A stretch of DNA of 64,000 nucleotides from Pseudanabaena sp. PCC 7367 (GTDB lineage Bacteria; Cyanobacteriota; Cyanobacteriia; Pseudanabaenales; Pseudanabaenaceae). The DNA is taken from contig NC_019701.1 of the NCBI RefSeq assembly GCF_000317065.1, positions 124,001 to 188,000 of the forward strand, in the 5' to 3' direction. Below the pieces are notes generated by a model that was not told the origin of the DNA, searched no databases, and saw only the letters and a program-made list of their open reading frames with translations. Made by a program: the position numbers and the translations under genes. Numbering within the stretch: the stretch's first letter is position 1; the number at the start of each line of letters is the position of its first letter. Of the stretch, positions 26,070 through 35,578 are shown in pieces.

Positions 26070-27755
26070 TTACTCCGCCAACTTATCCAACTTCTCACGC
26101 AATATTAACTTCGCAAACGATCGCACCAGGAAAATCCCCCCCAGCCCAGCAAACATAAACAAAGCGATCGCCCAACCGGTATAGCCCGCCACCAGCAGCA
26201 CCGTGCCAGAGAGCAATAAAAATCCACTCATGCAAGTATAGGTAAGGGTTTTCAGCACTAGATTAATTCTTTTTAGGGTGCGATCGCTAGCGGTGGAGCG
26301 AACCTTGAATTCCAATTCGCCGCGCTCAATTCGCCCTTCGAGATCGTTGATTAGTAGTTCGGCTCTGGTGGGCTTATTGAATTGATCGGCAATAAAACCT
26401 TTGGCCTGCCGCGCCAACTCACCAACGACACTGCCACCGCCCTGCTTGGATTTGGCCAGGGTGATACTTTTCACAAATGGTTGCGCCGCCGCCGTGATGT
26501 TATATTCCGGATCCAGAATCCGGGCGATCCCATCCAGAGTAGTCAGCGACTTGAGAATATAAGTCATCTTGGCTGGCAATCGAAATGGCTGCTGCTCGAA
26601 GATCGCATATACCTCCCGCTGCATTTGCTCAAACGCCTTGAGGTCAACCGGCTTTTCAGTAAATTTATCCAGCATAAACTTCATTACCCGCCGCACTGGA
26701 GTCATGTCCGCCACTGGCTCAAGCAAACCCATGGTGGTGAGGGTATCGATCACCTGATTGGTGTCTTTTTTGAGTACCGCAAAGAAGGTTTTGACCATTT
26801 GATCCTTGTCGATCGCAGGCACTTCCCACATCATGCCAAAATCATAGAAAATCAGATTGCCCTCCTGACTGACGGCAATGTTCCCAGGATGGGGATCGGC
26901 ATGGAAAAAGCCATCTTCTAATAATTGTTTGAGATAGCAACTGATGCCCACCTTGTTGATCTCTTTGGGGTCAAGGCCGCAAGCTTCCAGGGCTTGGCGA
27001 TCGTCGATTTTTATCCCTGGCAAATACTCCATCGTCATCACTTTGGTGGTGGTGTATTGCCAATAGACCGTAGGGGTCAGAATGTGAGCTTGGCCATTGA
27101 AGTTTTCGGCAAAGCGATCGACATTGCGCCCTTCCTGGCAATAGTCAATTTCTTGATAGAGAATAGTAAAGAATTCGCTATAAATCTCTTCCAGTTGATA
27201 TTTTTTACTGCGAGGGAACCATCGCCGCACGAGTTTTAGTAACTTGGCGATTACATGGGAGTCAAGATCAAACAAGCTTTTTAGCCCTGGTCGCTGCACC
27301 TTCACCACCACTTCTTCGCCAGTATGCAGCTTAGCTTTGTGCACCTGCCCCAAACTAGCCGCCGCGATCGGTTCGTGATCGAAGTCCAAATACACCGAAT
27401 GGAGCGATTGGCCTAGTTCTGTTTCAATGATTGTGACCGCCTGAGCCGCATCGAATTCTGGCACCTGATCCTGCAGGCGAGATAGAGCCACAACATATTC
27501 CTTGGGCAGCAGATCTACCCGCGTTGAGAGCGATTGACCTATTTTAATAAAGGTTGGCCCTAAGTCGAGCAACGTCGTGACTAGCCAGTTGGCGCGGCGG
27601 TTGCGTACCTTGGCTGAATTATTTTGCCAGAGATTATCCCACCACAGAAAAAAGGCAAACGAAAAGGCCGCCCTAAAAATATCCCGTTGGCGAGCGATCG
27701 GTGAATATTTAGTTTTCTGCCAGCGCAAAGGCTTATTAGCAGTGGTTGTTAGCAT
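26070..27755 (-). CDS. ABC1/UbiB (AarF) family atypical kinase
   Basis: 561 aa. The family-specific KxGQ motif is seen in FIKIGQSLSTRVDLLP, the Ala-rich loop in AAASLGQVHKA, the ExD motif in QEIDYCQEGRN, and the catalytic FFHADPHPGNI and FYDFGMMW. Two hydrophobic helices near the C-terminus (about 500-545) anchor it to a membrane. UbiB relatives support quinone synthesis in bacteria, and plastid ABC1K members regulate plastoquinone/tocopherol metabolism; cyanobacteria have several paralogues. The specific substrate is not predictable. Confidence 0.92.
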   Translation of the reverse strand: MLTTTANKPLRWQKTKYSPIARQRDIFRAAFSFAFFLWWDNLWQNNSAKVRNRRANWLVTTLLDLGPTFIKIGQSLSTRVDLLPKEYVVALSRLQDQVPEFDAAQAVTIIETELGQSLHSVYLDFDHEPIAAASLGQVHKAKLHTGEEVVVKVQRPGLKSLFDLDSHVIAKLLKLVRRWFPRSKKYQLEEIYSEFFTILYQEIDYCQEGRNVDRFAENFNGQAHILTPTVYWQYTTTKVMTMEYLPGIKIDDRQALEACGLDPKEINKVGISCYLKQLLEDGFFHADPHPGNIAVSQEGNLIFYDFGMMWEVPAIDKDQMVKTFFAVLKKDTNQVIDTLTTMGLLEPVADMTPVRRVMKFMLDKFTEKPVDLKAFEQMQREVYAIFEQQPFRLPAKMTYILKSLTTLDGIARILDPEYNITAAAQPFVKSITLAKSKQGGGSVVGELARQAKGFIADQFNKPTRAELLINDLEGRIERGELEFKVRSTASDRTLKRINLVLKTLTYTCMSGFLLLSGTVLLVAGYTGWAIALFMFAGLGGIFLVRSFAKLILREKLDKLAE

Positions 27756-27983
27756 TATGGGAACAATCTTTAATGCTGAGTTGCATGGAACATGGGCAAG
27801 GAGGTCAATCAGGTTAGTGTAAGCTGATGCTGATCCAAATGTTTGAACTTAAAAATAGTTTTGCCAGCCCTAAAAAAATAGTCCACCCCGTTTAATTATA
27901 TTAGCTAAAGTTGGTGACATAAGCTGTGATTGGAGCCAGCTTAACCATACCCAAACCAATAAAAACTTATCCCTCCTATCCGA

Positions 27984-29120
27984 ATGAATCATCGACAAGA
28001 CCTAGATTGGATGCAATATTGCCTGGAACTGGCAGCCAAGGCCAAAGGACAAACTGCCCCAAACCCATTGGTAGGTAGTGTGATTGTCAAACAGGGCAAT
28101 CGCCTTGGTGCTGGGTTTCATCCTAAAGCTGGCCAACCCCATGCCGAAGCATTAGCGATCGCCGAGGCCAGGGCAAAATACGGCAAGGCGGCGATCGAGG
28201 GGGCAACTTTATATGTCAATCTAGAGCCTTGCAACCATCATGGTCGCACCCCCCCTTGCACCGAGGCAATCATCAAAGCAGGGATTAAACGGGTAGTGGT
28301 CGGTATGATCGACCCTGACCTACGGGTATCAGGGACTGGCTGCGATCGGCTTCGGCAGGCGGGTATTGAAGTGATTACCGGGATCGCTGAGGCCGCATGT
28401 CAGCGACTAAATGAAGGTTTTGTGCATCGGGTGCGCCACCAGACCCCGTTGGGCATTTTTAAATATGCAATGACGCTGGATGGCAAGATCGCCACCGCTG
28501 CTGGGCATAGCTTCTGGATCACGGGTGAGGCAGCCCGACGGGAAGTGCATTTGCTGCGTGCCAGTTGTGATGCGGTGATTACTGGTGGTAATACGGTGCG
28601 ATTGGATAACCCGCTGCTCACAACCCATAACCTCACTACCCATAATCCCTTGCGGGTGGTGCTGAGCCGCAGTCTTGATTTACCCAGAGATGCAAAATTG
28701 TGGCAGGTTGGCAATTCAGATCGTGGAGATAATAAAGGGCAAAATCACCCAACCCTGGTAATTACTCAGCCCCATGCTAACCCAGAGCTTCAAAGTTATT
28801 TGTGCGATCGCGGTGTGGAAATCCTGACCCTCCCAGAATTAACCATTCAAGCTGTGATCCAAGAACTGGGTAGTCGCGGCATGAATCAGGTGTTGTGGGA
28901 ATGTGGTGGCAATCTGGCGGCTGAGGCGATCGCCGCTGGTGCGGTACAAAAGGTTTATGCATTCATTGCGCCAAAACTGATTGGGGATTTCGCGGCCCCC
29001 AGTCCGATCGCCGATCTTGGTTTGCGGCAAATGAGCCAGGCTCTAGACCTCAGGCAGACAGAATTGCGCCAGATCGATCGGGATTGGTTAATTACTGGCT
29101 ATTTGAATAATCAATCGTGA
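27984..29120 (+). CDS. ribD: bifunctional riboflavin biosynthesis protein RibD
   Basis: 378 aa. The N-terminal deaminase (1-145) has the zinc site HAEALAIAEA and LEPCNHHGRTPPC; the C-terminal part (about 150-375) is the NADPH-dependent 5-amino-6-(5-phosphoribosylamino)uracil reductase, with YAMTLDGKIATAAG and VLWECGGNLAAEAI. Together they catalyse the second and third steps of riboflavin synthesis from GTP. Both halves look intact. It is a single gene, convergent with the GGDEF-EAL gene. Confidence 0.96.
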   Translation: MNHRQDLDWMQYCLELAAKAKGQTAPNPLVGSVIVKQGNRLGAGFHPKAGQPHAEALAIAEARAKYGKAAIEGATLYVNLEPCNHHGRTPPCTEAIIKAGIKRVVVGMIDPDLRVSGTGCDRLRQAGIEVITGIAEAACQRLNEGFVHRVRHQTPLGIFKYAMTLDGKIATAAGHSFWITGEAARREVHLLRASCDAVITGGNTVRLDNPLLTTHNLTTHNPLRVVLSRSLDLPRDAKLWQVGNSDRGDNKGQNHPTLVITQPHANPELQSYLCDRGVEILTLPELTIQAVIQELGSRGMNQVLWECGGNLAAEAIAAGAVQKVYAFIAPKLIGDFAAPSPIADLGLRQMSQALDLRQTELRQIDRDWLITGYLNNQS

Positions 29121-29241
29121 CGATCGCTAGCTCAGATTCCAGATTTGAACGATCACCCTGGTAATAAGAGATCAGGTACAAGCCAGGCGCAATTGCGGCA
29201 TAGTTATATCAATCTTGACTAATATCTTGCTCGAGCAAACC

Positions 29242-31464
29242 TTAAGCACTTTCCCAGAAGCAATTATTATTATTCACCACAATCTCTAGTTCTTCCGGTG
29301 GGATTGGTTTATTGAATAAATACCCCTGCATCTCATCACAACCACTCGATCGCAGCAGTTCCATTTGTTCCATTGTCTCCACCCCTTCCGCAATCACCTT
29401 CAGATTCAAGCTATGGGCCAGGGTGATGATCGACATGGCGATCGCAAAATCATTGGGATTGGTGGTAATGTCGCGCACAAACGATTGATGAATCTTGAGC
29501 ACATTAATTGGCAAGCATTTTAGATAGCTGAGCGACGAATAGCCCGTGCCGAAATCATCGATCGATAGATTTATGCCCATGTCCCGCAATTGGCGCATCT
29601 TATCAATGTTTTCGTCTACGTCTTCCATCACAATACTTTCAGTTAGTTCTAGATCCAAAGAGCTAGGGTCTAATTCAGTCTCGGCCAGGATGTCCCTGAG
29701 ACTATTGATAAATCCCTGCTGCTTAAACTGATGTGCCGAGAGATTGATCCCCAATCGCAATGGTGGCAAACCCATTTTGAACCATTCTTGGTTCTGGCTA
29801 CAGGCTTTGCGCAACAGCCAATAGCCGATCGGCACAATTAGCCCGGTTTCTTCGGCCAGGGGAATAAACTTACTGGGTGGTAATAGCCCTTCTTCTGGGT
29901 GTCGCCAGCGCAATAGGGCTTCTACCCCCACCACCCTACCCAGTTCCAGGCTCACCTGGGGCTGATAATAGATAATTAACTCTTCGTTTTCTGCTGCTTT
30001 GCACAGACGATTTTCGAGGGAAAGCCGATGCAAGGCGCTTTGATTCATGGCGTGGGTATAGAGCTGGTAATTATTTCGGCCACTCTCTTTGGCTCTGAAC
30101 ATAGCCTGATCAGCATTCTTGACCAGGGTTTCCACATCTTTGCCATCATAGGGAAATATGCTGATTCCCATGCTGGTGCTGATGTGTAGCTCGTGCTCAT
30201 TTAAATAAAAGGGCGCTTCAAAGGCACTGAGCAAACGGCTACAAATTTTGAGGGTGCGGTCTGCCGAATCAACATTGCGCAAGAGCATCGTAAATTCATC
30301 CCCACCCCACCGCGAGACAATATCGCCCTGGCGCAAATAGTTTCGCAATCGCTGGCATACTTCCACTAAAAGGCGATCGCCAGAGGCATGACCCAGTGAG
30401 TCGTTGATCAATTTGAAGCGATCGAGATCTAAAAAAACTACCGCCAGCTTTTCGTCTGTTTGCTGGGCTTGTAGAATTACTCTGCTCAAATAATCATCAA
30501 AATAGTTGCGATTGGGCAACCCAGTCAGGGCATCATGGGAGGCCTGATATTGAATGATCTCCTGCGATCGCTTGCGCTCAGTAATATCAGCCACATAGCT
30601 TCTAATTAAGTCACTACTGGGGATATAGTGCAAAAACTGTTCAAATATGCGACTGCCAACTAAAATTTCCCGCACCAGAAAGTCTTCGTGTCCATTTTGG
30701 AGCTGTTCTACTACGTTTGCCAGCCCTTGCAAAGCGGGGTGTTTGGTACCCAGTTCATGAATGTTGGGGAAAACACGCTCGGCGGCTGGATTCAGATAGG
30801 TAATCACGCCAGCGGGATCGGCCTCCACGATCGGATTGGGGTTCAGTTCTGGAATTGACGCTAATCTAGATACTAATTCATCGCCATATTCTGAGAAATC
30901 CTCGGCAATGCCATGACCATTCATGCCATTACCATTGCTAACTAGATGAGACAAGCTCTGATTGGCAGCGATCGATTGATGGATGCGGCGGCCTTTGCTA
31001 TCTTGAATATCCTGATCGGGTTCTCCTGAATGCTGGGTTTGGGTTACCCGCTGCAAATAAACTGCCCTGGTATCACTACTAAAAATCACTTCATCGCCAT
31101 GATTGAGAATATGGGAAAAGCGGCGATCGCCATTAATTAAGATCCCATTAGTGCTGCGTTTGCCCTGCAAATTACCATCAATGATCCGAAATAAATAGGA
31201 AGAAGTTTTTGGGATCGGTACCCTTAGCAAAATGGCATGCTGCCGCGATACCAACTCGGAGTTAAGCACAATCCCATTGGTAGGATAACGACCAATTGAA
31301 TAGGTCTTGGCATCAAGTTCAATTTGACGCTTGCCATTTACATCTTCAACCACTAAAAAGTGAAGAATCTGGTAACCTTCAGCAGCCGTGTTTTCCTCTT
31401 TGTGCTCCACAGAGCAACTCCTCCGTATCTCTAAGTCAGCTATCTCTAAGTCAGCTAATTGCAT
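29242..31464 (-). CDS. FHA-PAS-GGDEF-EAL cyclic-di-GMP protein
   Basis: 740 aa, cytosolic. Order: FHA domain (about 45-115, SIGRYPTNGIVLNSELVSRQH, a phosphothreonine reader), PAS-like sensor (about 210-310), GGDEF (WGGDEF near 387) and EAL (EALLRW near 509). The EAL catalytic set is present: ELTESIV, IDDFGTGYSSLSYL, VIAEGVE. Both synthesis and hydrolysis of c-di-GMP are thus possible. The FHA domain suggests control by a Ser/Thr kinase, of which the window has one intact member. The first residues contain a duplicated ADLEI caused by a 15-bp tandem repeat. Long non-coding DNA lies upstream. Confidence 0.92.
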   Translation of the reverse strand: MQLADLEIADLEIRRSCSVEHKEENTAAEGYQILHFLVVEDVNGKRQIELDAKTYSIGRYPTNGIVLNSELVSRQHAILLRVPIPKTSSYLFRIIDGNLQGKRSTNGILINGDRRFSHILNHGDEVIFSSDTRAVYLQRVTQTQHSGEPDQDIQDSKGRRIHQSIAANQSLSHLVSNGNGMNGHGIAEDFSEYGDELVSRLASIPELNPNPIVEADPAGVITYLNPAAERVFPNIHELGTKHPALQGLANVVEQLQNGHEDFLVREILVGSRIFEQFLHYIPSSDLIRSYVADITERKRSQEIIQYQASHDALTGLPNRNYFDDYLSRVILQAQQTDEKLAVVFLDLDRFKLINDSLGHASGDRLLVEVCQRLRNYLRQGDIVSRWGGDEFTMLLRNVDSADRTLKICSRLLSAFEAPFYLNEHELHISTSMGISIFPYDGKDVETLVKNADQAMFRAKESGRNNYQLYTHAMNQSALHRLSLENRLCKAAENEELIIYYQPQVSLELGRVVGVEALLRWRHPEEGLLPPSKFIPLAEETGLIVPIGYWLLRKACSQNQEWFKMGLPPLRLGINLSAHQFKQQGFINSLRDILAETELDPSSLDLELTESIVMEDVDENIDKMRQLRDMGINLSIDDFGTGYSSLSYLKCLPINVLKIHQSFVRDITTNPNDFAIAMSIITLAHSLNLKVIAEGVETMEQMELLRSSGCDEMQGYLFNKPIPPEELEIVVNNNNCFWESA

Positions 31465-32539
31465 GGCCTAGTCATCGCCTTGGTTTAGGTTTTCTTGAAG
31501 CCATAATTAGGCTATAGATGCGAAAAAATGGCTTTTAGTTATGATGACCATCCAAACTTAGTTATTCATCGGTTGATTGAGATGTTTTGCTTACATTATC
31601 TGCTTCACATGATCCTATGGGATAGATTGGGAGCAATCGGCTTGTAGTTACGTAGTTACGATCGATGCAGTTGAATGGCTATTACCCACCACAAATTGTC
31701 AATTCACTTAACATATAATAGGCTTATTCCCAAGTAGCAAATTAAATGGGAGCAATAGCTTGCACGCCACCAAAATTAGCGATCGTGATGTTCTCAAATG
31801 ATCTTAGATAATCAATCAGCTTTAGATTAAGCCCACTCAACCACCAGGGTTAGCATATTCTGACCAGCTAACCAGCACTAACATATTAAATAGTTTAAAT
31901 AGTTAGGTGCTGCCAGGTTTTCGTAATCTACATCATCACTGGTGTTGAATGATTGCTCGCCCAACTCAATATTTTAATTTTGGGTTTTGGCCTACTACCA
32001 ATCATCCTCAATCTTACTCAAATAGCCTGAGTAGATCGAATCTGACTTATGTCATTGTAATACATGCCTTTATGGGATATGGCGCTTATGATTGGCTCGG
32101 TAGGATTCTTAAAACATATATTCTTAAATTGTCCATAGGCAAAAGCATGATCGCATGAGCTGAATCGGGCATATACCCACAACTAGATCTAAATATTGGC
32201 AGATAGATCCTAATATTGGCAGATAGATCCTAGGATATAATTCCGCGTTTGCAAACGCATGACAGTCACTCTAGTTTGCCAGGTTACACAAGCAGCAACC
32301 ACCTGCTGTTTAGCTTGGTTAGACCAATGCACAATGGATAGTTACCAGCGATCGGCTCTGTCACTACTCTTCATAAAGGTTCACAAAATTAATAAATTTA
32401 ATCTTAGGGTAACCAAGCCAATCAAGCAAGCTAATTTGCTTAACATAGATGGCGGAAAGGACACAATATCTCGCTCGTCGGTAACCACAAACTAAGAATA
32501 CAAGAATACAAAGACCAACAAATGCAGAACTCAGACTGC
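31465..32539. other. long intergenic region with a 20-bp repeat
   Basis: 1,075 nt between the GGDEF-EAL and histidine kinase genes, both on the minus strand. Short ORFs occur but lack good ribosome binding sites and recognisable sequence. Only the tandem repeat at 32192-32231 stands out. Confidence 0.45.
32192..32231. repeat. 2 x 20-bp perfect tandem repeat
   Basis: Unit aatattggcagatagatcct, two exact copies head to tail. Confidence 0.95.
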
Positions 32540-33907
32540 TTAAACCTCATGGTTACTTTTTAAGGGCAAGGTAAATATAAACGTACTACCCTGCCCCAAT
32601 TCACTTTCCACCCAAATTCGCCCACCGTGATATTCAATGATTTGTTTGCAGATCGACAGCCCCAGCCCCGTGCCCTTTGGCTTGTCGGTGAGGGTGTCTC
32701 CCACCTGCTTAAACTTATCAAAAACTTGATCTAAATCAGAAGCGGCAATGCCAGCACCAGTATCGATTATTCGCACCACAATGAAATCATCTTCCTGGCT
32801 AGCTTGGCAAGTAACTGAGCCCTTCTCGGTAAATTTAACCGCATTGGAAATTAAATTGATCACCACCTGAATTAGCCGATCCCGATCGCCAACCACTGAT
32901 GGCAAGTTACCAGATACTTCACTAATTGGCCGTAATGCTGGCTTTTGGGCAAATAGGGCGGAGGTAGCAGCCATGCCAGCGTTAATAATTTCCGGGATCT
33001 CCAGCCTGGTCATATGCCAATCAACTTTACCTGCTTCCATTTTGGCAACATCCAGCACATCATTAATCAGGGCTGTCAACCGAATCCCTTCGGAAACAAT
33101 GATCTTCAGATTTTCATCCACCTGTCTTAGCGATCGCTGTAATTTGCGATCCTGGCTACTTTCTAGGAATGGAAAGATATTTTCACCCAGCCTTTTTTGA
33201 ATGATTTTGGCAAATCCCAGCACTGAAGTTAATGGCGTTCTGAGTTCATGGGAGACCGTAGAGATAAAATCGGTTTTCATCCGATCGACCTCCTTATCAG
33301 CAGTAATATCTCGAATCAGCACCACTGAACCAATACTGGTTGAGCCCAAGGCTCCCTCCGGCTCGGTTATAGCCGCATTTACGTTTCCCTCTGTCTCGAA
33401 ACAATCATCTTCAATTTCATGATCATCGGTTACCTGACTGGCGCGATCGCTCAGAATTGCTGTCGCCACCGCTTTACCAATTCTCTGACCGGGCAAGCTG
33501 ATCTCCGCAATAAAAGTGCCGTGGCAAGAAGAGGCCGTTTCGGCAATTAAATCAACGATCGCATCGCCAAACAAAGCATGATAATCCTGGCCGACAAAAT
33601 CTTGATCTTCAGGCAGGGCAAACATAGTCATCAGCGCCGGATTAATGTGGCTGATCCGGCCGTCGGGCATGGTCACCAATAAACCATCGGCCAAATTGTC
33701 CATAATTGCAGTCAAAAAAGCCAGCGTATGCTGGAGCTCACCAGCGATCGCATCAGAATGTTCAGTAGTGGTCTCAAGCAAAATCTCTAGATCAGCTTTT
33801 TCGGCCTTCAGTGCCTCTAGTTCATTTTGAAGCTGGGTCATGGCTTCTAGCAGTTGCGCTCGAGATAGTTTTTCTGACTGCATGTGCTCTTGTTTATGAT
33901 TAATCAA
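32540..33907 (-). CDS. PAS sensor histidine kinase
   Basis: 455 aa, cytosolic. A predicted coiled coil (about 15-60) precedes a PAS domain (about 65-210, LADGLLVTMPDGRISHINPA), a HisKA dimerisation helix with the phospho-accepting His near 220 (VSHELRTPLTSVLG) and a complete HATPase (NLISNAVKFTEKG, DTGAGIA, GTGLGLSICK). No response regulator lies nearby, so it is an orphan kinase by position. It is downstream of the STAS/ATPase/pseudokinase genes on the same strand, 377 nt away. Confidence 0.92.
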   Translation of the reverse strand: MINHKQEHMQSEKLSRAQLLEAMTQLQNELEALKAEKADLEILLETTTEHSDAIAGELQHTLAFLTAIMDNLADGLLVTMPDGRISHINPALMTMFALPEDQDFVGQDYHALFGDAIVDLIAETASSCHGTFIAEISLPGQRIGKAVATAILSDRASQVTDDHEIEDDCFETEGNVNAAITEPEGALGSTSIGSVVLIRDITADKEVDRMKTDFISTVSHELRTPLTSVLGFAKIIQKRLGENIFPFLESSQDRKLQRSLRQVDENLKIIVSEGIRLTALINDVLDVAKMEAGKVDWHMTRLEIPEIINAGMAATSALFAQKPALRPISEVSGNLPSVVGDRDRLIQVVINLISNAVKFTEKGSVTCQASQEDDFIVVRIIDTGAGIAASDLDQVFDKFKQVGDTLTDKPKGTGLGLSICKQIIEYHGGRIWVESELGQGSTFIFTLPLKSNHEV

Positions 33908-34284
33908 CCCTAGGTCAAAGCCCGATTTTCATGAAGATGCTAAAAAACTATTCTAGATCCATCCCACTAATTACTTAACCCCCCATCGCTGTTACGGCCG
34001 AAAAATGTAACCTTGGATACAGGCGATCGCTATACCTAGTAAGAGGCAATCGCATCTGTTGGCAAACATCAAAAATATTCAATATCAATTCTTACCTCAA
34101 CCTTAATCCAGGCTAAAACAATATAGCGCTTGAGGATGCTCTTAGGATAAATGTATCTGCTGAATTAGCTGACATTAATAGCATTAGGCATGTCTAGTCA
34201 AATTCAACTGAGCCACAATTGCTAAATCAAGCCAGATTTAAAGCTAAGCGCAACTACCAGATGATTAAGTGACCAAATAATTAA
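33908..34284. other. intergenic, nothing specific seen
   Basis: 377 nt between the STAS protein gene and the histidine kinase gene; AT-rich with one HIP1 site. No gene or structured element can be supported. Confidence 0.4.
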
Positions 34285-34632
34285 TTAACTAATTTGTAAT
34301 TCCAGGCTTGGCATCAGGCGCTGCAAATTTTTTAAGGACTTACCCTGCCAGGGAATCCGCTTTGAGCCCTTCACCACCATAGCGATCGTTTTTTGTTGGC
34401 GAATATTAATTACAAACCTGGATAACACATTAATACCGGAACTATTGAGAAATTCTAGCTCCGTCATATCTAATACAATCTGGGATGGCGCATCAGCCGC
34501 GATTGCATTGAGAAAATCAATAATGGGGCGATATTCTTCCATCCCATTTAGGCGCAGAGTGCCCATCCAGGCGATCGTATTGTCATCTAGTTCATAGACA
34601 ACCCTATAATCGTCAGTTTTGATTTCCTTCAT
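34285..34632 (-). CDS. slr1659-family STAS-like regulator
   Basis: A 115-aa protein with the pattern of STAS anti-anti-sigma proteins: IVLDMTELEFLNSSGINVLS, where Ser64/Ser65 match the phosphorylated serine of SpoIIAA/RsbV. It belongs to the cyanobacterial slr1659 group, usually encoded with an slr1658-type ATPase as here. The likely role is partner switching: binding released or held according to Ser phosphorylation. AGGAG precedes the ATG. The partner sigma factor or effector is not known. Confidence 0.82.
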   Translation of the reverse strand: MKEIKTDDYRVVYELDDNTIAWMGTLRLNGMEEYRPIIDFLNAIAADAPSQIVLDMTELEFLNSSGINVLSRFVINIRQQKTIAMVVKGSKRIPWQGKSLKNLQRLMPSLELQIS

Positions 34633-34964
34633 TCCAAGTCTCCTAGCAATATTCTGGCACTAAGCAACTTATTACAACCCGGAGCCAATTCAGTCTCAAT
34701 CTAGTCAATCTAGTCAATTTAGTATAGCTGAGCGGTTCTAGATAATTCATTGTAGATCTTGCTAAAACGCGAAAACCCCTAAATATTCCCATAATATTCT
34801 CATCTAAATCAACCTGGATATTCTGGATATTCTGGATATTAGAACTGTCAGCAACTTAAACTAGCTAAAATCAATACTCTAAAAATAGTAATATATCGAT
34901 TTACCTAAGCCCAGATAGGCAGTTAGATATCCAGTGAGCTACTTAGCCCTGATTCATCCTAGAA
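34633..34964. other. intergenic with a 9-bp triple repeat
   Basis: 332 nt between the ATPase and STAS genes. It contains aatctagtc-like short repeats (about 34695-34720) and the 9-bp triplet at 34814-34840. No gene seen. Confidence 0.45.
34814..34840. repeat. 3 x 9-bp perfect tandem repeat
   Basis: Unit ctggatatt repeated exactly three times between the ATPase and STAS genes. Confidence 0.95.
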
Positions 34965-35558
34965 CTAAACCGTTAATTGCACCATAGTGGTAAGGGTATA
35001 GTAATCACCCCGATCGCCCTTTGGTTCAACCTTCCAGCCCACCTTCGCGCCATAGTCATTGATCATGGTCAAAATCCCCAACCCAGAGGCATTAGCCTGC
35101 TCGGAAGCTATACTATCTTCTAACTGGCTAATATATAAATCCTGGGGATCGTTGGTTGTCAGCTTAGATGCAAACTGATAAAACCGCTCCAAAACCGCCA
35201 ACTTCACACTATTAGTAGCCATAAAAATTAGTCTACTAGGATGTAACTGCAACTCAATGCTAGTTGGGTATTTTGATTTTTCGTCCCCGTATTTCATGGA
35301 ATTTTCAAGCAATTCATTAGCAATGTAGCTAACCGAGCTTTTAATCTCTGCACTAGTATCAACCTGGCCATCGCTACCATCATCATTGGGGAAAAACGCC
35401 GCAAAATAGTCGGCCATGAAATCAGCCGAAAGCCCATTATTATTCCAGCGCTGTTGTACTGAGGTTGAATCCGGAGCAAAGGTAATTGCTAGAAAGTGTT
35501 GAACAGCAGGCAGGTTATCATCATAATTGCCAAATATTTTAGCCTTCTGCGCTGTCAT
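34965..35558 (-). CDS. slr1658-family RsbW-like ATPase
   Basis: A 197-aa protein with a GHKL/HATPase fold. An N-box is seen as ANELLENSMKYG (80-91) and a glycine-rich lid as SGLGILTMINDYG near 158-170. This fits anti-sigma kinase-like switch proteins more than sensor kinases, because there is no HisKA. It starts 20 nt after the WD40 pseudokinase gene with a strong GAGG site, so the two form an operon; the STAS partner is the next gene. Kinase activity toward the STAS serine is inferred. Confidence 0.8.
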   Translation of the reverse strand: MTAQKAKIFGNYDDNLPAVQHFLAITFAPDSTSVQQRWNNNGLSADFMADYFAAFFPNDDGSDGQVDTSAEIKSSVSYIANELLENSMKYGDEKSKYPTSIELQLHPSRLIFMATNSVKLAVLERFYQFASKLTTNDPQDLYISQLEDSIASEQANASGLGILTMINDYGAKVGWKVEPKGDRGDYYTLTTMVQLTV

Positions 35559-35578
35559 ACTAACTCCTCCTGAGCTAG

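Noticed and set aside
31949-32158. Plus-strand 69-aa ORF in the long intergenic region
   Set aside because: Composition and start context are not gene-like.
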